A stretch of 64,000 nt of DNA, taken from positions 2,790,001 through 2,854,000 of the forward strand of contig NC_057792.1 of NCBI RefSeq assembly GCF_014905175.1. The letters are read 5' to 3'. Position 1 is the stretch's first letter, and each line of letters begins with the position of its first letter. This DNA is from Aphidius gifuensis (lineage: Eukaryota; Arthropoda; Insecta; Hymenoptera; Braconidae). Below are positions 29,701 to 38,800 of the stretch, piece after piece. Under the pieces are notes generated by a model, which had not been told where the DNA came from, searched no databases, and worked only from the letters and a program-made list of their open reading frames with translations. The position numbers and the translations under genes were made by a program.

Positions 29701-32700
29701 CGTTTCAAATAAAAAAAAAAATTATTTAATAATATTTAAAGCTTTTTACATTTGTTAATTAATTAATTCAAAAATATATACCAATGATAAAAATTTTTTT
29801 TATCAACGATAAATGATATTAAAAAAAAAAAAAACATAAATTAATTAGTTAAATGGCTTAGTGAATTTCAAAAATCAAACTTTAAAAATGAATATATCAA
29901 AAACCAGGTAAAAGTATAAATTTAAAGTTACAAATAAAACAACTTTTAGAGCATTGGAAATAGTATATGTGCTTACTCACATTTTAATAAATAAAAAAAA
30001 TGCCTGAAAAGAGAAAAAATAAAAGTAAAAAAATACGCGAACCAAAGATGTTTTGTATCAATGACCTTCTTTTTCATATATTCCCTATTTTTTTTTATAT
30101 TTTTTTTTATGCAAATGTATATTACTAAAGTTTGAAAGATTGATTGATAAACACAACTCATATGTTTTATTATTTTTTGATTGATCAAAATTTAAAAAAA
30201 AAAAAACATCTGTTTTTTTTTATTTTTAAAAAGAGAGAAGTAAATAAAACTTTTACATGATATTAAATTCAAATATTTATAAAAAATCACTAATGTAAAG
30301 TTTACTTTGAACTGGTTTTATTTGCTTGATTAATAAGTAATGATATGTAAGTAAAAAAAATTTTTTTTTTTATTACTAAACACTGTAATATGTTTGTTGA
30401 TGTATAAAAATTTTAAATACAAAGAGTTTATTTCCGGATTTGTTGAAAAAGTATTTATACTCGAAAGTTGTGTATATATTTAACAACGTATATATTACAT
30501 ATATAAATAGTATATATTACATATTAATAAAGTTTGTATAACTACAATCTACATGGCCATAGAAGTTGAGTATGCTAAAATTATATATTATGAATACGCA
30601 AGTGAATAAAACCAAGTTCTGGCCTGACTGTATGTGTTGATATATCACGATTTTCATACCATAAATTATTCAATTGTCATATAGTTTTTTTTTTTTTTTT
30701 TTTATATTTACATGGTATATAAATTCTTGAATTCATATGTCAATGATATGAATAAATTTTTTAATCTTGTTTTTTTAATATTTTAATATTTAATAAAGCT
30801 GTTTATCGAACACTAGTTTCTCGGTGAGCTTTAGGTTTTACATACTCCCACAATAATAACCAATAAATTGTTTTATAAGACATTTATTTATTTTTGATAA
30901 TAAATAATGTATTTGTTGGTAAAATTTTATTTCTATGAATTTAATTGAAAAATTAATATGTTTAATTGGTCATGTGATTTATTGTCACAAATAAATTTTA
31001 TCTTTGGTTTAATAATTTTAACAAATAAATATGTTTGTTTATAAATTATCAATGATAAAAAAAAAAAAAAAATTTCAACTGAATATTATAAATTTAATAT
31101 TATTACCTTGTTTTATGGATTATTATATTTTTAAAAATAATTTAAGTGAGTTTATTCGTGCCAGGGATGTATCTAGTTTATTTATTTATTTATTTTAATT
31201 TTTTAAATATTTATTTTAATATTTTCAAGTATTTATCAAAGCATATTAAAAAAGCTTGAGAAAATTTTCTATTTAAAATTAATAGAAGCAATTTGTTTGT
31301 GCCAATTAACTCGTAATTAAATATAGGATAAATTATTTGGTAAAACCTCAAATTAATCGGTCAAAATTTATCCAACTTGAATGTTAAAAAAAAATACATA
31401 AACTATTTATATATATATTACTGAAATTAATCAAAACAAAGTTTAAAACATTTAAAGTTTTAGTATGATAAAGTTGTTGAAATACGTCCAGTGATTTTGT
31501 CAATTTCACTTTGGATATAAATTCTCAGGTCTTTATGTGAACAAGAAATCTTTTTTGTTACACAAATATAAACATAAAAAATATACATAGATGTGTACTG
31601 AAGTCTACTGAAGGGACAATCTCAAACACGATCTCAAATAAACACACAAAAACGTGAGTTGTTTCGTGCATAAAAAAAATACAATAAAAAAAAATAAAAT
31701 AAAAAATCAAGTAAACATAGAAAAACATAAAAAAAAATCTTGTCACGTACATTTGACTCATCAACAGAAATTGCACGGAAAAGCCACTTCATTTGTTTCA
31801 CTTTTAATCCAGCAAGAAAATCTTTAACTTTTTTTGTTTCTATTATTTTAACTTGGATAAAATGCAATTGGTATGCAAAATTGAAAATGCTGCAAGTAAT
31901 CATAATAAAATTTTGCATTTATTACTCATATTAAATATTTAAGTGTTGTATTGCTAACCAACATTATTTTAAATATTCCAAACACGTTAAATTGATAAAT
32001 AAAATTAAAAAACTACCATTATATTTTTTTCTAAAATAAAAATAATAATAATTAAAACTTTGTTAATTTTATTTTATAAAAATGAACAATAATTATAGTG
32101 TTTTAATTTGATTATATATATTTTTTGTTTTATTATGTTTTAGAAAAGAAAATAGGTAGGAAAATTTTATAGATAATTTTGTGAAATTAAATTTATTACT
32201 TGAACTATAATGACAATAATAAAAAATAACTCAATTATTAGAATGACATGTTTTATCATTTTTTTAACTTTCAAAGTTTCATTAATGATATTTCATGATA
32301 AATTACTAATTGTGATAAATGTATCTTTGTACTTCTTGTTGTGAAAAATTTTATTTTATTGTATTTTTTACAAACCATTACTCATCAATAATGTTCTTTA
32401 ATTGCAATTTAGAACTATAAATTTTTTTCTATATATATTTTTTGATATTTAAAATAAAATTTATATTTAATCTGCCTTTGGTATATAAAAAAAATAAATG
32501 ATATATAAAAAACTATCAAATAAACCATTTAAGGAAACATAATAAAATTGCATAAATTCTTTTTTTATATTGAATTTATTTTTATTAATAATTTTCCATT
32601 AAAAAATATAAATAAACAAATTTATTATAGCAATAATATTTTTTTTTCATTTAAATTAAAATTGAAAAATTTATCGTCTATTTTGTTTATTTATATTTTA

Positions 32701-35700
32701 TTGAGAATAATCATTTCAGTATGTAAAGGACTTTAATAGTATTTTTTAAGTGAAAATATCGACGTTTAGTCAGACTTGCTGATAAATGGAATTCGTTTTA
32801 TATTTTTTTTTTCATACATAATGTTTGCTTTTATCTATGTTAAAACCACAAAATAATACAATTTTCATTGCGGCCAGTGAAGCATGATAATACATATCAA
32901 AAATCGATAAATAATAAACAATAAATTCTTATTAAATTAATTTAAAAAAAAAACAAAACTATCTATGCGTATTTCAATTTTTAAATTTAGTAAAAAACTA
33001 TTAAAATTAAAAAAAAAAAAAGAAATATACTTTTAAGCTAATTAATTGAAAGCAAAAAAATTAAATTATTATTAATTAAATTTATATTAACTGATTGAGT
33101 GCAAATTTGCATAGTAGAAAATTATTATCATTCAAAAAAAGAAGAAAAAAAATATTATTATTACAATTTTTATCCACAAGCTTATTTATTTATTTTATTT
33201 TTTATATTGTCATCATGAATATTAAATTTTTATATTATCATTTTATCTTCATTATTATGACAACAATTATTTATTAAATAAAAGGTCAACGTTAAAATGA
33301 AAGTATCATTCATTATAAAATTTTTAATATCAAAAAAATGTAATATATTTTTTTCATATAACTTTGATAAACTTTTAAAATAAATAAACAAATATTTAAT
33401 TATTGATAAAACAAAATCTACAAAGTAAATAATAATGTTTACTTAATAAATAAAAAATACAAGCATTTTTTAAATAACACGTCAATGTAAAAAATGTTAT
33501 AAAATAAAAATAAAATTCACAAATTACATTAAAATTTATAATTAAATCAAATTCGGATTATTTGATAAACACATTGATAATTATAATTGACATGGTTGTT
33601 GTATAACTTGAAATTTATATACACAAGAAATGTCAACGTTGATAAAGCTGATTTAGGAAAATGGTTGTATTGCATCGGATATGCAACAAAAGTAACCGCT
33701 ATATCCAATTAAACATTATTGACGTCAATACTAAACTTGAATTGAAAATTAAAAAAAAAAAATTAATTAATTAATTAATTGAATATGATAATAATAATTA
33801 TTATCTATCAAAATTGATACCGTAAATAGAATTTATTTAAAATAATTTAATAAAGATAATTATTATTATTTTAGTTTAATTATTATAATTTAACAATGCG
33901 TTAAAATTTTCCGTGTATATATTATATTTTTTTTGCTACATCATCATTGTATATTATATTATACTTTAAATAACATATTATTCAATTGAAATCTACAAAA
34001 TTTATTGGGGTAGATATTATTATTATTATTATAAATTCATTGTTTCAATATCTTTTATTTGAATGTCCAGAGTAAATACAACAGATGAACTTGACAACAA
34101 GTATATAAAATGTAATTCAATAGATTTATAAACAGAAATTGATATTACGTCATGTCAATTGAATTTATTTCAATTGAAAAAAAATAAAAAGAATTGATGT
34201 CCTTGAAGGGTGGAGGAAAAATTAAAAAATACAATCTTCAACAGTGAATGTGCAAAAAAAACAAACAAAAATATGAAAAGTAATTTCTTTTTTATTTGTA
34301 TTTGATGATAAACGATTTATGGGACCCAAAAATTGTGTAAAAAATGTTGGCTATTTTTCTTTTTTTCGGTAATTAATAGCAAAAAATTTATATAGAAGAA
34401 ATATTTTTTAAAAAATAGAGCTTTTTTAGTGTTTATTTTGAAATAACGTTTATGAGAAAAATGTGTGACCCTTGCTAGATATGGATTCATATAGAAAATG
34501 GCCTAGTTTATATAGTGAATAAATAGGTTGAATATTTGCAATGTGTATCGGTGAAAATAAAATTTATACATATACATTAATCTAAAAGCCAAAAAAAAAT
34601 ATTGAATTATGGTTTTATGGATTTTTTGTTTTGAAAAATATGTTAGGTAATTTTTGGCACTTGTAAATTGGCACAATTTTTCATTGTTAAATTGGCTATT
34701 TCAATATTATTATGTAATTATTATTTTAAAATTAATTACATTTGATGCATTAGCCAAAAAATTTTTCTTTCTTTCTAGAACAAAAAAAAAAAAAGCTTTT
34801 ATAACAGAAAGTTTTATTTTTTTAAAACTTTAAGTTTCATTTCTTTTTAATTGCTTAAAAAACATTGTAAAATATAAATTAAAAAAAATAAAATAAAAGG
34901 GGGAAATTTACAAGCACTTTAGTCTTCGAGTGAAACAAAGATTTAAAGGTAAACTAGAAAGGAGATATATCAACACTAGTAGAGTTTTACACTCGGGGTC
35001 AGGAGAGATGACCCCACTTGAGTTCTATCAAGTAATTCACCTATCTCTGAAATTACCCTTCAAAATAGCCCTTCAAAACAACAACACAAATTTTCAACAA
35101 TGAAAATACAACAAAGTTTAAACTATATGTCTAAATTAATCTCTCTCTTTCTCTTTCTATACCAACAACACTTTTAAACAAATAAACAAACCATAAGAGT
35201 TAAACTTTTTCGAAAAACAGCATTTGATTTGACAAGAAAAAAAAGTATATTTAAACAACAAACTTAAACACACTTGATCTTTTTAAAACATAAAACAATA
35301 AAATAACAAAATCAATACTACGACTTTTAATTACAATTAGTATTAAATAAAAAAAAAAAATACCTAATTTATAGACAAACAGACAAAATTAGCTAATTGT
35401 TAACAACAACACAAAAAAAAAATATAATTAAATGACTAAATTAATAAATAAAACAAATAAAAAAAATAGCAATTACAAGTATAAAAATAAATAAAATAAT
35501 AATATCAACAACAACAACAGAAACAATAACAATAAAATCAAAAAAATTAAACACTATTGTTATTTTTTTTATTTATTTATTATTTTAATTACATAAAACA
35601 AACATGGTTATTTTTTTTTATAAATTAATTATTATTAATGATTATTGTTAATTTTTTAAAGTTTATATTTAAAGAAAATAATTGAGAAGAGTAAAAAATA

Positions 35701-35833
35701 AATATAAGGGATGATAATATATGACTTACCATTCGTGAAGCGCATGAGGAGTTGACCCCGTGTTGGGACGAGTTGATTGACCCTCGCGCGACAACACTGC
35801 ACTATCGATTCTTTGGTCCACGTGGTTTGCCAT
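1..35833 (-). CDS. Rgk: RGK-family small GTPase (Rad/Gem/Rem-like), 5' part only; overall gene span
   Basis: RGK proteins are Ras-like GTPases at the plasma membrane best known for inhibiting voltage-gated calcium channels. The identification rests on the 1157-1408 exon, which reads GVEEEYYRLRHFSITGKGIV followed by a basic SLKSRRSRSNN and SVASSN stretch; I know this as the segment just before the G domain in insect RGK proteins. Upstream minus-strand exons, in transcript order, are 35745-35730, 23338-23250, 13776-13489, 13257-12914, 12162-11855, probably 9011-8950, then 1408-1157. Their phases fit (1, 0, 0, 2, 1, then 2 if the 9.0-kb exon is used). They encode a long low-complexity Ser/Thr/Pro-rich N-terminus. 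The last exon ends in phase 2 at a GTAAGC donor, so the G domain lies left of base 1. Membership of the far exons (23.3 and 35.7 kb) rests on strand, phase and splice signals only. Confidence 0.62.
1157..1408 (-). CDS. Rgk: RGK GTPase exon preceding the G domain
   Basis: This is an open 252-nt exon with an acceptor (TTGATTATAG, ending at 1409) and a strong GTAAGC donor at 1156-1151. It is entered in phase 2 and left in phase 2. The translation starts YGSPHHSRSQSVKTPGSRSS, has a Pro/Gln/Arg-rich middle (LPQQRSRVASMP), then GVEEEYYRLRHFSIT, KGIVNRGDSLKSRRSRSNN and SVASSNS. The region is basic and Ser-rich, as expected for the 14-3-3 and phosphoregulated stretch before the G domain of RGK proteins (family knowledge). 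It is the best-supported exon of the gene. The next exon is outside the window. Confidence 0.82.
1409..5586. other. intronic sequence, nothing recognised
   Basis: AT-rich with many poly-A/T tracts. No splice-flanked open frame matching the RGK phase was found on the minus strand. A slightly GC-richer patch near 3700-3760 has no readable feature. Confidence 0.6.
5587..5676. repeat. 90-bp direct repeat, copy 1 (3' side of the LINE)
   Basis: Begins TTTTACACTCAACCACG and ends GAAATTTTTTTAT. It is identical base for base to 7801-7890. The flanking sequence outside it (5396-5470) also resembles 7631-7700, though imperfectly. Confidence 0.95.
5672..5716. repeat. (TTTA)n microsatellite, LINE 3' tail
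   Basis: About eleven uninterrupted TTTA units. On the LINE's own strand this is (AAAT)n/(TAAA)n, interpreted as the 3' tail of the element. Confidence 0.9.
5856..6068 (-). pseudogene. LINE ORF2 extreme C-terminus fragment
   Basis: It reads FECSLYEYGARLWNHLPLSL, then SLDSIDSFKVNYHLYLLK: the YGARLWNSLP...S...FK...YL signature that ends many insect LINE ORF2 proteins. A stop and the (AAAT)n tail follow downstream. Confidence 0.75.
6112..6336 (-). pseudogene. LINE ORF2 C-terminal fragment (post-RT region)
   Basis: The fragment contains a block of the type L..LQ.A.NAYVRFI...R.DHIS..R..LGWLSIRNR..YF, common after the RT domain in insect LINEs (family knowledge). It lies in the expected order between the RT fragment and the last fragment. 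Confidence 0.7.
7048..7584 (-). pseudogene. reverse transcriptase fragment of the LINE
   Basis: This 178-codon open stretch holds the N-terminal half of a LINE reverse transcriptase. It includes a VGSDGVSLKHLK block, then a P..WK.A..IP..KVP segment, the F-R-G-I-V-L-L-P-I-L-S-K motif (degenerate form of FRPISLLPVLSKVLE), LLERIVHDQLSTFLNKK and a degenerate Q.GFKSNSNT motif. The catalytic palm (YADD-type) would follow but is broken by stops. Usual ORF2 length is several-fold longer, so this is a remnant. Confidence 0.85.
7801..7890. repeat. 90-bp direct repeat, copy 2 (5' side of the LINE)
   Basis: Perfect copy of 5587-5676 in the same orientation. The pair brackets the LINE remnant at a distance of about 2.2 kb start to start. 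Confidence 0.95.
8950..9011 (-). CDS. probable RGK exon (alternative first exon or internal exon)
   Basis: A GC-richer island reads, from an ATG at 9011, MYEEDLASRVRRGDDSGSDQ and then reaches a tandem donor, CAG|GTGTGT or CAGGT|GTGTCA. The second donor leaves phase 2, exactly what the 1157-1408 exon needs, giving ...SGSDQVYGSPHHSR. If used internally, an acceptor GGATTTAG at about 8992 would accept phase 1 from the 12.0-kb exon and enter the same frame (ASRVRRGDDS). It could therefore be an alternative N-terminus or a linking exon. The preferred CAG|GT donor would not keep frame with the known acceptor, which lowers confidence. Acidic-basic composition fits the gene. Confidence 0.45.
10086..10094 (-). 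promoter_or_regulatory. possible TATA box of an internal RGK promoter
   Basis: CTATAAATT on the minus strand lies at the edge of a GC-richer patch (10015-10100) about 1 kb upstream, in gene sense, of the MYEEDLASR exon at 9.0 kb. A short palindrome, CGTCGA-TT-TCGACG, is just downstream. No clear initiator was found, so this is suggestive only. Confidence 0.25.
11064..11129 (-). other. possible 66-nt cassette exon in the RGK intron
   Basis: On the minus strand a good acceptor (TTATTTCTTTCAG) and a GTATAG donor flank 66 nt. Entered in phase 1, as left by the 12.0-kb exon, it is open for 22 codons and returns phase 1, so it could be included or skipped without frame change. Composition is less AT-biased than its surroundings. 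The hydrophobic reading (SWVSLLFPFCAI) is not obviously RGK-like, so this may be chance. Confidence 0.25.
11855..12162 (-). CDS. Rgk: RGK gene exon, low-complexity N-terminal region
   Basis: This 308-nt exon has the acceptor AATTTTTTTTAG and the donor CAACCAG|GTATTT. It enters in phase 2 (joining the 13.1-kb exon as S-TPVRGSVDAGQ) and leaves in phase 1. The product includes QPDPQHLNTLLSLIAKETTV, an Asn/Lys/Ser-rich middle and a C-terminal GARGRGRQP. No domain is recognised. Exact phase agreement with the upstream exon supports it as coding. The phase-1 exit does not match the 1157-1408 exon directly, so at least one exon must lie between them. Confidence 0.68.
12914..13257 (-). CDS. Rgk: RGK gene exon, Ser/Pro-rich region
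   Basis: This 344-nt exon runs from acceptor AATGTTTCAG to donor TTCAG|GTAAAT, entering in phase 0 and leaving in phase 2. It encodes VTTTDSEQRDDSLDLIDEPS, then MSPPSSKGKPTSPPSVKN, a TSPASPGDVTLTSSPVNGSG stretch and PPPTPLIGARHENRFTFGSG. The many Ser-Pro and Thr-Pro pairs are possible proline-directed kinase sites. It is probably disordered. The complementary strand also has a long open frame here, but the splice signals and phase chain are on the minus strand. Confidence 0.7.
13489..13776 (-). CDS. Rgk: RGK gene exon, basic Ser-rich region
   Basis: This 288-nt, phase 0-0 exon runs from acceptor AAATATTCAAG to donor ACAATG|GTAAAT. It encodes ECGDNRSSSVKGVKGSGTNV, then DSDFLAHAASALRRLHFKSA, a basic RSCRTVPKVVVRG and a Thr/Ser tail. 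The AHAASALRRLHFKSA part looks helical. It joins in frame to the exons at 23.3 kb (upstream) and 13.1 kb (downstream). No named domain is recognised. Confidence 0.65.
13777..23249. other. long intron, nothing firmly recognised
   Basis: About 9.5 kb of AT-rich sequence. GC-richer islands at 16465-16620 and 22110-22465 contain no open frame with convincing splice signals in the RGK phase. A plus-strand 26-nt splice-flanked segment at 20349 is listed separately. Confidence 0.55.
20349..20374 (+). other. possible 26-nt microexon on the plus strand
   Basis: A strong acceptor (ATTGTTGCAG) and a consensus donor (AAATG|GTGAGT) flank 26 nt that are less AT-rich than the surroundings. It would be antisense to the RGK gene. 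No partner exons were found, so it could be chance or part of an unrecognised noncoding transcript. Confidence 0.25.
23250..23338 (-). CDS. candidate RGK gene exon (Pro-rich, GC-rich)
   Basis: A distinctly GC-rich island stands in an AT-rich intron. The likely acceptor is GGCTTTCGTACAG and the donor is GTTCAC|GTAAGT. In the frame required by the next exon it reads LARLRHCTPPGGSLPNTPNP then PSTPEHKVH. It enters in phase 1 and leaves in phase 0 (89 nt), matching the 35.7-kb exon (phase-1 exit in the MRFTN frame) and the 13.6-kb exon. A weaker acceptor 35 nt further upstream (AAAAAAAG) would keep the same frame. Assignment to this gene is by strand, phase and order. Confidence 0.58.
27596..27611. 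repeat. (TCCA)n short tandem repeat
   Basis: Four units of CCAT/TCCA in an RGK intron, with no associated feature. Confidence 0.7.
34995..35015. promoter_or_regulatory. inverted repeat GGGGTCA / TGACCCC
   Basis: Two perfect 7-bp arms are separated by 7 bp. The half-site GGGTCA resembles a nuclear-receptor half-site. It lies about 0.7 kb into the RGK first intron, where enhancers are common. Function is unproven. Confidence 0.3.
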
Positions 35834-35845
35834 TTCTATTCACCC
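35730..35845 (-). CDS. candidate first coding exon of the RGK gene, with overlapping upstream ORF
   Basis: A GC-richer segment ends in a perfect donor (GAATG|GTAAGT at 35729-35724). Two ATGs are possible. The one at 35833 opens MANHVDQRIDSAVLSREGQS... and exits in phase 2, which gives a stop in the next recognised exon. The one at 35745 reads MRFTN and exits in phase 1, which fits the 23.3-kb exon. I infer that translation of the long protein starts at 35745, and that the frame from 35833 is an overlapping upstream ORF or belongs to another splice form. The 5' limit of the exon is not visible, so 35845 is a placeholder. Confidence 0.5.
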
Positions 35846-38800
35846 TCTTTCATCCACAAATATCATATCTGAATTTACCAATATTCATTTCTATTTCTTA
35901 CTATTATTTTTATTATTATTTATTTATTTATTTATTTATATATTATTATGATTGATTATCAGTTATTATTTATTTTCAATAATGATTCATATCTGACAGT
36001 TACAGTGGTTTTTTTTAGACAAAAAAAATATATTAAAGATATAATATATCTAATTTATTTATTTATAGAAAATAATGTTGAATAATAATAGTTTTTTTTT
36101 TCAATTATTCTCACACAGATAAATATTTTTCATTGATTAATTAGAAATATTAATTTACGAATTAATTTTTTGGCGCCACTTGAAGAATTGTTTCTATTTA
36201 TTTTTTTATTTGTAGTTGTTTAATATTTACTTGTAATATTTATTATCTATAATTTTTGTATTAATTTTATTTTAAATTGTTTATATTTATTTTTCGATTT
36301 ATTAAATTATAGTTATTAAAAATTATAGACTTGCACACTTGAAATGCTAACGACCGACTGCAAGCTTTTTTCGTGAGTTTCATATTACTCGTGAATATTC
36401 GGTAATTTTCGTGTAATAATATCTTCTTTTTTCTTCGAACTGAGCTTTTTTTACTACAGAAAAACTACATAATTTTTTATACAACAAATTAATTTATCAA
36501 TGGTTAATTCTAAAAACTTGAATGAAATTTATATCCAAGCTTTTTTTTTTTAATTTACAAAAAATCTCTTTTTTAAAATACTTAATATTTTTTTCCTGTT
36601 CTTATTTAAATGATTAAAATAATTAAAATAAGGATCATATATAAACTAATGAATAAAATTTAAACAAATGATAAATTTAATTTAATTTAATTCAATTTAA
36701 TTCACACATAAACTGCTTATCTAAATTTAAAGTTTTGTTTTTAATTATTATCATTATTAAATTAAATAAGTAAAATTGTATAAATTGAAATGTTAGAAGG
36801 ATTTGTGGTTTATATGGCTCTACGTAACTAGAATAATTTCCCGTGTGGTAAAGGCCACCATTCACACAAAATGTCCTTTTATGTTCATTTGGTGAATATC
36901 TGGGGAAAAAGGATTTTAAAAGGTCTCCTGAGAATCCAACTGCCACGCGTCAATGAATCCTCATACTTTTTTATTATCCTTAATTCTATACGCTCAATTT
37001 ACTATATAAAAATTCATTAAAAAAATAAAAAATAATATACCAAAATAACCACTAAATTAAACAGACAATTATTAAATTTTTTATTAAATTTTTGTTATCA
37101 AGAATTAGCTTTAACATTACTTTTTTATTTCAATATTGTTAATTACATTTTTGTTGTCGTTAACAAATAAATTCAAATCATTTAATCTATCATTGATTTA
37201 TCAGCATTATTATTATTTACATTTTTGCAGGATAAAAAAATATAACAGTAATAAAAAAAAGATAAGTTTATTGGAAAATAAATGATGAGTGATTGATAGA
37301 CATTGGCAAAATGCCCGTAGCTTCAATTTACCTGACCCCATTGATTTATCTTCAATTTGCCAAAAATAGTATCGTTAATTACCCCCACCTTTTGAACTAT
37401 CAATAAATTTTTTTTAAAATCTTTTATTTTCTTTTCTTCATTTAGCCAAGAGTATAATAAATTTTGATAAAAAAATTGCACACGTCATTTGTGAAAAGAA
37501 AAAAAAAAATTGTAAAGTTTGGAATTATTTAAAAATTTAAATAATTTATATATTTTTGTTGTGATAAAAAAATTTATTATTCTTATCACACTTGTTTTTA
37601 TATTATAAATAAAATTAAGTTAAAGAAAAAACATGTCGTTTATTATTTTTTTTTTTGTTTTATTTTTCTTTGTTGATAATAAAACGAAAACAAGATGTAC
37701 AGTGAAAAAAAAATGAGATATAGAATGATGATCATGATGATGATAATAATAATAATAATAAATTTTATATGTGGTCACGTTTTAAGAGACAAGAGTTTTC
37801 ACATTAGCTAACAAGAAAGCTCTAATAAAATTGTAAAAATGTTTTTTTTTTTTAGTTTACTTCTATTAATCACATGAAACTAGATAAATGTTTTATTATT
37901 TTTTAAATACTCAAAAAATTTAATCACAATATTTTAATGATGTTTTTAATTATTTTCTTTATCATCAAATTCATCATTTTGTTACTTTTTTAATTTCTTT
38001 CAAACACTTAATTCAACTCTCGCACTTAATTTATAAACATATCGACGAAATTTTAATTATATTAAAATAGACAAAAAAAACATTGTCAAATTTTTTTACA
38101 AACTCACTAAAAAGATTAATTATTATTTATCTTTTTTTTCATATTTTTTTTTTTTTTTGTATTCACAATGCGCTATATTAAATATTTATTATACATTACA
38201 AATAATTATTAATTTTATTTTATTTCTAACATTAAATTTGAATTACTTGAAATCTATTGGGTTTTTTTTTTTTTTAATTATTTTTTCTTTTTGCCGACAC
38301 GCATTATCAAGTGCTAAATAAATAATTTTTTATTGAATTATAAAATTAATAATAACAAGTCAAACTATTAATAAAATAAATTATTTTTTAGAAAATATTT
38401 TAATTGTTAATTTGCAAATAAAAGAAAAAAAAAGAATATTAAATTATATGCGCAATTTTTTTTTTAGGTCTGATTATCATAGGCAATTAAAATAATAGCG
38501 AAAATAATTATTCAAAAAGACTGCGGGAAAATAAAAATTAACAATAAAGAAAAAAATTAGTTACTATTATTAATTTGATCACAAGTTAATATTGATTTTA
38601 ATTATTTTAAAAATGTGTAATAATTTAAGGATTTAAAATTATTTACAATGAAACAATGCGTTAAAGCAAATTTAGATGTTTTTTTTTTTCTTCAAATTTG
38701 TGCGATTTGCAGGTATTATTTAGTATTTTTATCAACAATAAATCTATCGTGAAAAAAAAAAACGAAAAATAGAAAAAATATTAGATTTCTTTTAATTAGG

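Larger units (their letters stand above)
23339..35729. other. long first intron, nothing firmly recognised
   Basis: About 12.4 kb, very AT-rich. GC-richer patches occur at 27950-28130 (with a GCATGCGCA motif resembling an NRF-1 site) and 28640-28730. No supported exon was seen on either strand. Confidence 0.55.
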
